Source: Arion vulgaris
Lineage: Eukaryota > Mollusca > Gastropoda > Stylommatophora > Arionidae
Direction of reading: 5' to 3'
Assembly: GCA_020796225.1 (NCBI GenBank)
Contig: CM036765.1
Span: 36,670,066 to 36,734,065 of the forward strand
Length of the DNA: 64,000 nucleotides
Shown here: piece after piece, positions 56,443 to 64,000 of the stretch
Layout of the letters: the number at the start of each line of letters is the position of its first letter
How positions within the stretch are numbered: the first letter of the stretch is position 1
The notes under the pieces: model-generated
Database searches by the model: none
What the model saw: the letters and a program-made list of their open reading frames with translations, nothing else
What the model was told of the DNA's origin: nothing
Translations under genes and position numbers: made by a program

Positions 56443-56838
56443 AACAGTTTATATTACAGCTGAGTTACGCACAAAGTGTTATATATATATATAATTACAC
56501 TGCCCTATTGTATTTCCATATTTGCTGTATCTCATAACACCACTTATGCACATATATATATACTTGGTGAATCAATAAATTTACATATATGTCTAGCGTT
56601 TTGTTATATGTTATTATGTCAATACGTGTTATTGTCTGTATTATTATATGTGTTATAATTTTTAAAGGGAGGCTAACTCTACCACACACGAAAAAAAAAA
56701 AATTTTTTATCTCATCTTACTATCTTATAAAATTATTGATCAATTTCACCCATTTAATTACTATATATCTTCATGATATATCGATTATTGGAGGCGCGGC
56801 GCCTCCAATGCGACCTGAAATTAACGAACTCTACTACT
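55347..56838. repeat. Terminal duplication, copy 1 (PolB C-terminus plus right TIR)
   Basis: 1492 bp repeated head to tail as 56839-58346. It ends exactly at the element tip (CTCTACTACT at 56829-56838), and the next base starts copy 2 (TCTTTAAAAACAATGAC). No GTCTAT follows this inner tip. Confidence 0.95.
56578..56838. repeat. Internal copy of the right terminal inverted repeat
   Basis: Near-identical to 58081-58346 apart from the length of the A-run and a T/G change beside it. It includes the GC-rich hairpin at 56787-56809. Confidence 0.94.
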
Positions 56839-57945
56839 TCTTTAAAAACAATGACATCACAAGAGCTGATATAGGTGAATTTATGAGCGCCTATGCTGAT
56901 AGACAAACTTTTGTCGGGTAGTCGTCGAACTTTAATCGGTAGTTATCGAGGTGAAAAATTTTACTAGCGACTCCGTTGTTAAAATGGTATCTCAAACATG
57001 GTTTAATTGTTAGTAAAATATATCGTGTGATTGAATACCAGCCCGTCTCTTGTTTCAAACAATTTGGCGATAGTGTATCAGATGCACGTCGCGCTGGGGA
57101 TAGAGACATTGGGTCCTCCATAACCAGTGAGACCATGAAACTTTAGGAACGCTGCCTATGGTAAGACCTTGACGAATAAGGCCATGCACTTAGACGTATC
57201 ATACTGTCGGTGGGCTGAGACAGGGGTCTTAATAAATAACCCCCTGTTTAAACATATGACGCAAATAGGTGAGGATATTTATGCGGTAGAAATGTTAAAA
57301 AAGAATACTATTTGGGATCTTCCGTTACAGATAGGCTTTTTTGTTTATCAATACGCAAAATTAGAGTTTTATTACGATTTTCTAGATAGGTTCGTAGATT
57401 GTTCCGATTTCCAATTGTGTGAAATGGACACTGATAGCTTATACTTAGCCCTTAGCGCAGCGACATTAGTTGAGGTTGTTAAGCCCCACCTACATAGTGA
57501 GTTTTATCAGGTCTACAATAACTGGTTTCCAGCAGAAACTTGTTTACAGCATCACTCAACCTTTATTAGTAGCCAGGGGACCATTAGTTTCGATGTCCCG
57601 AGTTGTCAGGCAAGACAATTATATGAGCGAAAAACTCCAGGACTTTTCAAGTTAGAATATGAAGGATCTGGAATGGTCTCTTTATGTAGTAAAACATACC
57701 ACTGCTTCGGGGACTACAATAAAACTAGCACCAAGGGTTTGACAAAACAACACAATAATTTAGACAAAAATATATTTTTAGATGTACTCGCTACACAAGA
57801 ATCGCAGGGTGGAAAGAATGTTGGTTTCAGAACACAAGCTGGGTCAATTTACACATATGAACAACACAGAAACTCTCTCTCATATTTTTATATCAAACGA
57901 CAGCTACAATCAGATAATGTCACTACGACACCTCTATCTATATAA
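56839..57945 (+). pseudogene. PolB C-terminus, second copy (largely open)
   Basis: From 57169 to 57945 this copy is one open frame of 258 codons with motif C (CEMDTDSLYLAL, 57418-57453) and the KLEYEGSGMVSLCSKTYHCF segment. The first copy has the same stretch broken several times. The start of both copies (55430/56922 GGGTAG and the CTTTAGGAACGC site at 55655/57147) shares breaks, so those predate the duplication. A polymerase made from this copy alone would lack motifs A and the exonuclease. Confidence 0.88.
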
Positions 57946-58080
57946 AACAGTTTATATTACAGCTGAGTTACGCACAAAGTGTTATATATATATATAATTA
58001 CACTGCCCTATTGTATTTCCATATTTGCTGTATCTCATAACACCACTTATGCACATATATATATACTTGGTGAATCAATA

Positions 58081-58346
58081 AATTTACATATATGTCTAGC
58101 GTTTTGTTATATGTTATTATGTCAATACGTGTTATTGTCTGTATTATTATATGTGTTATAATTTTTAAAGGGAGGCTAACTCTACCACACACGAAAAAAA
58201 AAAAAAAAAATTTGTTATCTCATCTTACTATCTTATAAAATTATTGATCAATTTCACCCATTTAATTACTATATATCTTCATGATATATCGATTATTGGA
58301 GGCGCGGCGCCTCCAATGCGACCTGAAATTAACGAACTCTACTACT
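58081..58346. repeat. Polinton right terminal inverted repeat
   Basis: About 266 bp, inverse of 45955-46208, ending CTCTACTACT. Differences from the left TIR include several substitutions and the length of the A-run (16-17 versus 12-13). Confidence 0.94.
58295..58317. promoter_or_regulatory. Subterminal GC-rich hairpin in right TIR
   Basis: ATTGGAGGCGC, one central base, GCGCCTCCAAT: an 11-bp stem, 29 bases from the tip, mirroring 45984-46004 but with one extra G:C pair. Confidence 0.7.
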
Positions 58347-58352
58347 GTCTAT
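58347..58352. repeat. Target-site duplication GTCTAT, right
   Basis: Identical to 45949-45954 and directly after the right terminus. Confidence 0.93.
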
Positions 58353-58745
58353 AGAAGTTTCTAACCTCCAGATGCTTACGTGGATTAACTGTCCTGGGTA
58401 TGCGGGTGTTTACTATAATGAGAGAGCGGACAGGGTTACATCAACAGCATCGATTGTTGGGGAGTTGAAGATGGATAAGGGGATATTCTTTGGTCTCTTC
58501 GCGACTGTCTGTTGGATGAGGACACTAAAATCGATGTATCGATCAAGCGATTTAGGCAGTTTGGAGTTATCCGTTGTACAAGTCTAAGAGTCTAAGAGGC
58601 CTAAGAGGCAGAGTGAGAGGTGTGTTTAATCAGCGAGCCACGGGAACCATCAGTATGCATACTCTTCGATATCTGTTGGGGAGACTGAGCACCTATAGGT
58701 CTGCCCGGAGTGCAATGACGTCAGTTTAGTAACCAATAACCAATA
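58353..58745 (+). pseudogene. LINE RNase H domain, right part, and LINE 3' end
   Basis: Continues the left part: LTWINCPGYAGVYYNERADR at about 58375-58434 is the C-terminal RNase H motif (W--CPGHAG---NE-AD, with H changed to Y). Further on, in a shifted frame, TGTISMHTLRYLLGRLS precedes the tail. The ACATCTGTTGGGGGAGACTG-like end and GTAACCAATAACCAATAAC tail recur at 26.5 kb. Frame breaks after 58587 show it was already decaying or is miscalled. Confidence 0.8.
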
Positions 58746-58929
58746 ACTATTTTTTTAAAAGGACAGGACATCTGCTGTATATTAATTTAAATTATTCATG
58801 TGATTACGTAGTCTACTCAACAAATCAAATAAATTTAGGCGACTTTCATCTAATGCGTGATTTTATTTCACTTCAAATTATCATTCAAACAGACATTTTA
58901 ACAACTCGCTCAGCATCATCATCGTCATT
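58746..58929. other. Non-coding stretch
   Basis: No gene recognised. Confidence 0.4.
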
Positions 58930-59420
58930 AAATAGCTTGTCCTGAGCAGAATTTTACCACCCTAACAGTCCTTCGGAATTTCTCTCTCATAGGCCAGATG
59001 TCCCCTTTCTGAGCCGTCATGCTCAAACGATCGGTTAGATCATGAATCCATCTTCTTCATGGTCGTTCTCTTCTACTCTTTGCCGGGATGCCTTCTTACA
59101 TGATGATCTTCTCCAACCTTTCGTGTCCAAAATATTTTTCTTAAACATTTATTTTGTAATGCCTCTAGCTTGTGTATGATGTTTAACGCATAGAATAACA
59201 GATTTATATTCACATAACTCCGCCATGTTGTCTTTAGTTGAGATCACATTCATCTTCAATCTCCGGTCAATGACATAGTAATTCTGGCAATAGTATTTGT
59301 GTCACGTCTGAGAACGTGACCAATCAAATTTCAACATTTCTCGTATGTTTATTATTGTGTTAAGATCATCTTTGTTGCTTCAATCATACAGTTCTTGGTT
59401 GGTTCATTTGTTCGGCAAAA
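58930..59420 (-). pseudogene. LINE ORF2 tail remnant, minus strand
   Basis: The block TCATGAATCCATCTTCTTCATGG and CTTCTCCAACCTTTCGTGTCC parallels the minus-strand LINE tail at 40880-40960. Frames are broken. Confidence 0.6.
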
Positions 59421-59629
59421 ATATTCCATATGATATGAATTTTCTTCAAGCAAGTTGTTGACAATCTTGTCATGCTCTTTTATTCTTCAACAATCGACCG
59501 AATAAACAAATATTCGGAGTAAACAGCTTGATATCACACTTAATAAACAGTTTGGTGATTGGGACAAATATGTGTACATGTTGCTTGCATTGGCATATGC
59601 TGCTGTAGCTTAATTGTCTGAACACGTAA

Positions 59630-60405
59630 AGAAGAGAATTTGTATTGGCAAATGTTGCTACGATTTATAGTAAGAAGGAAGAAAGTTTGCATTGGCGAAT
59701 GCTGCTATATTTATAGTAAGGAAGAAGAAAGTTTGTATTGACGAATGTTGCTACAACTTATAGTAAGAAGGAAGAAAGTTTGTATTGACGAATGTTGCTA
59801 TATTTATAGTAAGGAAGAAGAAAGTTTGTATTGACGAATGTTGCTACAACTTATAGTAAGAAGGAAGAAAGTTTGCATTGGCGAATGCTGCTATATTTAT
59901 AGTAAGGAAGAAGAAAGTTTGTATTGACGAATGTTGCTACAACTTATAGTAAGAAGGAAGAAAGTTTGTATTGACGAATGCTGCTATATTTATAGTAAGA
60001 AGGAAGAAAGTTTGCATTGGCGAATGCTGCTACGATTTATAGTAAGGAGGAAGAAAGTTTGTATTGACGAATGTTGCTACAACTTATAGTAAGAAGGAAG
60101 AAAGTTTGTATTGGCGAATGTTGCTACGATTTATAGTAAGGAAGAAGAAAGTTTGTATTGACGAATGTTGCTATATTTATAGTAAGGAAGAAGAAAGTTT
60201 GTATTGGCGAATGTTGCTATATTTATAGTAAGGAAGAAGAAAGTTTGTATTGACGAATGTTGCTATATTTATAGTAAGGAAGAAGAAAGTTTGCATTGGC
60301 GAATGTTGCTATATTTATAGTAAGGAAGAAGAAAGTTTGTATTGACGAATGTTGCTACAACTTATAGTAAGGAAGAAGAAAGTTTGCATTGGCGAATGTT
60401 GCTAC
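59630..60405. repeat. Minisatellite, 45-47-bp unit, about 17 copies
   Basis: Units containing GTAAGGAAGAAGAAAGTTTG and TTGACGAATGTTGCTA, with two alternating junctions: TATATTTATA (45 bp) and CAACTTATA/CGATTTATA (47 bp). Confidence 0.93.
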
Positions 60406-60640
60406 TGCCTATCTGTCTACTACGGACATAGTAAAGAAAGAAAAAATTTAAAGAAAAGCATCTTTTTCATATCAAAAGTTATATTGAGGAATACGATGTT
60501 ATGCCCGTATTTTTTCATTGATACGACCAGTTATGTGGTTAGCACCACATCGGCCGCCTTCACTTCTCAGTGCTTTTCTGGGACCAATTGAAACTTGGTA
60601 GACTTGAGAGGTGAAATAAATTAATGTAATGTATAGAGCG
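60406..60640. other. Non-coding stretch
   Basis: Nothing recognised between the minisatellite and the tRNA-like repeat. Confidence 0.4.
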
Positions 60641-60955
60641 TTCGGTAGCGTCTGTGGCTCAGGGGATAGTGGCTCGGTCTCTTAACCCCGAAGTTCCGAG
60701 TTCGAATCACGCTGCAGACAGTTTGATTGCATATTGTTTCACGTGGATTTTTACAAAAGGACGATAGCATCACCCGTTCAGAAAGCAATGGCAAACTACC
60801 GAACGTAATAATGCCTAGAAAATCACAAACAGCGTTAAAAAGCTGGGGTTTATTCGCAAAGTCCTGTAAAGGATATGCAATTAACTTTATAGAGCGTTTA
60901 CATATCGAATCGGACACAAGAAGGATGTGGTTTCAGTTCCACACTTGGCGTGAAC
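60641..60955 (+). mobile_element. tRNA-Lys-like-headed SINE
   Basis: 60650-60720 resembles a tRNA: acceptor GTCTGTG with GCAGACA at the other end, an A-box-like region, anticodon arm TCGGT-CTCTTAA-CCCGA (anticodon CTT, Lys) and T-loop GTTCGAATC. D-arm and T-stem pairing are poor, so it is not a working tRNA. The body has the SINE-like GCAATGGCAAACTACCG segment. The 3' end is uncertain. Confidence 0.6.
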
Positions 60956-61149
60956 TTATGTGAGAAATGAAACTGTTCCTACAATCTCTTGCTCACTCAG
61001 TCTAGTAATATGAAGTGACAGGCCCTATTCATACCCAAAAGTATGAAAAATACCGCAGAATGAGAAAGAGCTATAAACATGATATTGCATAATTTTAGCT
61101 CGTTGTCTACGCAAATCTGTTACCCAGACCGGGATGTGCGAGCTGACTG

Positions 61150-61157
61150 TATATAAA
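61150..61157 (+). promoter_or_regulatory. Candidate TATA box of GST gene 2
   Basis: TATATAAA about 95 bp before a good splice donor and about 2 kb before the first coding exon of a GST. The only well-formed TATA box noticed at this position and orientation. Confidence 0.45.
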
Positions 61158-61179
61158 CCACTACATTCACGTCTTGCAA

Positions 61180-61245
61180 TTGCTCTCTTCGTCAAGGGTG
61201 TCTATTTATAAAGGGTTATCGGTTGACTGCTATTCCAAAAGAAAG
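61180..61245 (+). other. Candidate 5' UTR exon of GST gene 2
   Basis: Starts about 25-30 bp after the TATA box and ends AAAGAAAG|GTAATT at 61245/61246. The first coding exon at 63176 begins with an acceptor, so an upstream leader exon must exist, and this is the best candidate. Confidence 0.4.
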
Positions 61246-61364
61246 GTAATTGTTTGTGTTATTTTACCTTAGATATATATATATATAATATTCACTTTTT
61301 TTTCTTGTTTCAATACGATTCGATTTTTACTCGTCGTCTGTCTCTAAAAAAATTAATTCTGTAT

Positions 61365-62130
61365 GTTTCCATTGTCCTACATCCCTTCTCTCTTGTGCCT
61401 TTTTAACCCGGTAAGGGCATATGCCCTCAACCAACTCATGCCATGTCTTCTTATCTTTAGTAACTTAAACTCCTTCCAGCTCTTGCATTCAAGTAGTAGC
61501 ATGCCCCTTGTGATACGTCGATTTCATCACAGACCGTCGGAAAAACTCTATGTCTCTTGCTAGTTCTCCCACCTCTTTCAGCGTCATGGTCATGGTTTCT
61601 TTTATGTCCTGCAGTCACCTTCGGCTTGATCGTCCCCTGTCTCGTACTCCAGGAACCGTGCCTTCCACTACCGTTCTCTCCTGCGGGACGTTTGTTTGTT
61701 TGTTTATTAGGGGATTAAAGCCTCTTTAAGTCGAGGCACGCCCTTTCAACCTAAGGCGAACCTTTTATTGGTTATATCAGAGCGTGTAGGCCAGCAAACA
61801 TGAAAAATAAGAATTAACTCTTTTCGGAGAATCCAAGAATATATGGATTCCTTGATATGCAGGTCTTGTATATATCGTTAATATATGCCTGCAACTCTCT
61901 TTACGTATTCCCCTCTCTTTCGTTTTCCTGCGGGTTCTAGGAAAGTGCCCTCCTTGTTATATTCCACTCAGGTTTTCACAGGGTGTTTCCTATCCATCGC
62001 CTTTTCTTCGCCTCTTGGTACACTGGGACCTATCTCATTCTTTTCATAAGCTCCTCCTTTGTGACACAACCATACCATCTCACTTCATCACTTATTTCAC
62101 CTATATCTTCTGTCTTTCAATGTATTGTTT
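61365..62130 (-). pseudogene. LINE ORF2 C-terminal fragment, minus strand
   Basis: Minus-strand readings: ERTVVEGTVPGVRDRGRSSRR near 61680-61620, then DIKETMTMTLKEVGELARDI and LFRRSV, matching the GTRPRGRPK--W--D-KE---MTL-EA--LA-DR--FR tail of LINE ORF2. A second degraded piece lies at about 61890-62110. Confidence 0.7.
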
Positions 62131-62608
62131 TCTGTTTGTGTATGTGTATCTTTGATTCCATTCTGTTCTGCTGGTGTTTAACAGCAATCTAGCGAAACAC
62201 TTTCTCTACATGCAATAGATATTGTACTTATGTAACTGATGTCATTTCTTATAGAATCTATCAGCGATAAATGTGTTGTCATCAAACTGGTTAGAATCGA
62301 TAACTCTGCAAACAAGGCGTTCAAATATGTGCTCAGTTCCTTTCAACAGGTTGATGGTGTCAGTGACAGAGCACTTGCTCAGTAGCTCCGGTAACGATTC
62401 CAGAAGTATGTTAATACTCAGAACGAATAGGTTTGCATTTTCTGCTCTATAGACTAGGGAATCGACCGTACTGTGCATTGGACCGTCACGCAAATAATCT
62501 TAAGATTGATTCACGCTTTGTGCTTAGAAAAGTAAACTTTCTTCTTATCTGTTGAACAAAACGAGTGGTCATCATCACGTTTGATTGACGAACATCATCT
62601 AGTCTACC
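62131..62608. other. Intron sequence, nothing recognised
   Basis: Lies in the presumed first intron of GST gene 2. An 83-codon minus frame at 62242-62493 has no known motif. Confidence 0.4.
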
Positions 62609-63036
62609 ATAGATTACCAAACGTTTTCGGCCCACCGCTCACTTTGCACAACATAAACTTTGTAACGCCCCCTTCCACATTATAACAGTTTGACACCCCA
62701 ACCCCACCCCTCCTCTCAGTCAATTTTCAAATGATTTTATGCATGAAATAGAAAATTGAGGAAAAAATTGATCGTGTAAGACGGCCAGAAGATGAATTCA
62801 AATGCAGAATTCAAATGTTAAACGACTATTCAATTCCAAAATCACAAAGATAATGTATTTTAAAATATTTATTTTTCATTTCTTCTTTAAGAAGCCACCG
62901 AACCATAATCGCTGAACACTCACCCACCCCCACCCCACCCCACCACTCTTCCCAATTATTATGAACCCACAATCGCCCCTCCCAGAACGCTTCAGCGCCC
63001 ACTGGTGGACGGTACCGCCAACTTTGGGAAACGCTG
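62609..63036. mobile_element. hAT-type miniature element, family A, second copy
   Basis: Begins CATAGATTACCAAACG and ends TTTGGGAAACGCTG. Internal blocks (TTGATCGTGTAAGACGG, GATGAATTCAAATGCAGAAT, CGCTTCAGCGCCCA) match 11039-11483 along the whole length. The flanking duplication is degraded. Confidence 0.8.
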
Positions 63037-63175
63037 ATCTACATGGTGACATAATGAATAAGAATTTGTATAATCTCATTAATTATTTTCCGTTAGTTTC
63101 ACTTTCTTCACACTGTGTTGACATTGTTCATATACTGTCCATGTGAAATGAATTTTTTTAATGTCTTTTCTTTAG

Positions 63176-63315
63176 ATTTAAAATGGTTCATTACAAAATA
63201 ATCTACTTTGATTCAAGAGGACGCGCAGAAGTGTCTCGATTGCTATTTGTTGCAGCTGGGAAACCTTATGATGACGTACGACTCACGACAGATCAATGGG
63301 CAGCAGAAAAATCAA
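63176..63315 (+). CDS. Sigma-class GST gene 2, first coding exon
   Basis: Acceptor TTCTTTAG before 63176, ATG at 63183-63185, donor GTACGT from 63316. It codes 44 complete codons: MVHYKIIYFDSRGRAEVSRL through LTTDQWAAEKS, plus one base of the next codon. Tyr8 in the IIYFDSRGRAE setting is the expected glutathione-activating residue; W39 is conserved. The exon has the same extent as exon 1 of GST gene 1, so the two are paralogues. The remaining exons lie beyond this window. Confidence 0.9.
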
Positions 63316-63710
63316 GTACGTAAATTATTGTCTAATTTTGCAAGAGATAAATAGACTCTTTGAAATTGCAGTAAGTGTGAATTAGAAAACCCTTACGCTA
63401 TGCATATGGTCAGAACCGTGCGGTATATTTTCTCAGTATGATGCAAGTCTTCGAAATGCCGCCCTTCAAATGTGTTTTCTTTAAAATAACTTCAATTGAT
63501 TTTGATTCGCTGTTATACCGTCCCTCTCTTATGAGTGCAGGCCTGATGCGGCCGTCTCTCTGCATCACAGCACGGTACGGCCCTGCATATGGTTGATAAT
63601 TTACTTTTAGTTTGCTTTGACAAAAATGTGTAACTGCTTTTAGTCGTTGAGATTCCCTGTATTCTAGTTTAAAAACTAGAATATCTTTCACTTTAAACCA
63701 AATCATCGCG
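63316..63710. other. Intron sequence of GST gene 2
   Basis: Presumed intron. A near-perfect palindrome, ATTCTAGTTTAAAAACTAGA, lies at about 63660-63681. A 106-codon minus frame (63410-63730) has no recognised motif. Confidence 0.45.
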
Positions 63711-64000
63711 CAAGTCACTATTTCATCCATCCATCAAACATACATCACACCAAGTCACTATTTCATCCATCCATCAAACATATATCACACACCAAGTCAC
63801 TATTTATCCATCCATCAAACATATATCACACCAGTCACTTTTCATCCATCCATCAAACATATATCACAACCAAGTCACTATTTCATCCATCCATCAAACA
63901 TACATCACACCAAGTCACTGATTTCATCCATCCATCAAACATATATCACACCAAGTCACTATTTCATCCATCCATCAAACATATATCACACCAAGTCACT
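63711..64000. repeat. Minisatellite, about 39-bp unit, at least 7 copies, continuing past the window
   Basis: Units containing CAAGTCACTATTTCATCCAT and CCATCAAACATATATCACAC with one- to two-base length variants. It runs to the last base. Confidence 0.94.

Larger units (their letters stand above)
45955..58346. mobile_element. Maverick/Polinton (adintovirus-like) element, 12,392 bp
   Basis: Bounded by inverted repeats beginning AGTAGTRGAGTTCGTTAATT and by a perfect 6-bp duplication. It carries the full Polinton set in the usual kind of order: packaging ATPase, small conserved proteins, integrase, membrane protein, minor capsid, basic protein, major capsid, cysteine protease and protein-primed family B DNA polymerase, with one divergent minus-strand ORF at the left end. 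Without the duplicated right end it would be 10,884 bp. About half of the genes contain frameshifts. The left and right TIRs differ at several bases, so the insertion is not brand new, or the ends were never identical. Elements of this type are thought to move as transposons and also to form virions. Confidence 0.96.
56839..58346. repeat. Terminal duplication, copy 2
   Basis: 1508 bp, 16 bp longer than copy 1, mainly from one-base differences in short runs (for example GGGCTG/GGCTG, AAAAAG/TAAAAG, GAAAAACTCC/GAAAACTC). Only a few substitutions are seen. It ends at the true right terminus. Confidence 0.95.

Noticed and set aside
56476..56689. Small frames at the end of the Polinton TIR (repeated at 57979-58192)
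   Set aside because: They lie in AT-rich TIR sequence, are duplicated with it, and have no motif.
60650..60720. A functional tRNA-Lys gene
   Set aside because: D-arm and T-stem pairing are poor and the sequence continues into a SINE-like body.

Overview
This window looks like invertebrate nuclear DNA, probably from a mollusc or another lophotrochozoan. The evidence is two intron-containing sigma-class glutathione S-transferase (GST) genes, many decayed non-LTR retrotransposons (LINEs), Penelope-like elements, tRNA-type SINEs with (GAA)n tails, hAT-type miniature elements, and about 9 kb of tandem repeats in some 19 arrays. The species is an inference. No rRNA, CRISPR or bacterial-type operon is visible. 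Most long open frames are tandem repeats read through or shadows of other features.

Layout. 1-5 kb: AT-rich DNA and one real-looking minus-strand coding region (zinc knuckle, coiled coil, C2H2 finger). 5-17 kb: Penelope and LINE pieces, six tandem arrays, a hAT-type MITE with a perfect 8-bp target duplication, and two copies of a repeat that begins like U2 snRNA. 17.5-27.5 kb: a five-exon sigma-class GST gene on the minus strand, whose introns hold LINE pieces, a 1.35-kb Penelope palindrome and a 31-bp minisatellite. 28-45.9 kb: LINE, SINE and hAT-like pieces and large minisatellites. 45,955-58,346: a Maverick/Polinton (adintovirus-like) virus-type transposon. 58-64 kb: the rest of the LINE into which the Polinton inserted, more repeats, and the first coding exon of a second sigma-class GST on the plus strand with a candidate TATA promoter and leader exon. 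The two GSTs are head to head, about 34 kb apart.

The Polinton is the main system. It has terminal inverted repeats of about 255-265 bp and a perfect 6-bp target duplication (GTCTAT). It sits in a LINE RNase H frame that is continuous across the empty site. On the plus strand it carries a packaging ATPase, a small basic protein, a conserved protein of unknown role, a retroviral-type integrase, a one-span membrane protein, a minor capsid protein, a Gly-rich/basic virion-type protein, a double-jelly-roll major capsid protein, an adenain-like protease and a protein-primed family B DNA polymerase. A divergent minus-strand ORF at the left end has PLDLS and PLDFS motifs, like the CtBP-binding motif of adenovirus E1A. 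The last 1.5 kb (polymerase C-terminus plus right TIR) is present twice head to tail, joined exactly at the element terminus.

Many Polinton genes are frameshifted. The two copies of the duplicated end differ mostly by single-base length changes, largely in short base runs, and the host GST exon 1 also appears to carry a one-base length problem. Some apparent pseudogenes may therefore be consensus errors. All family names are from my reading of the sequence; no database search was possible.
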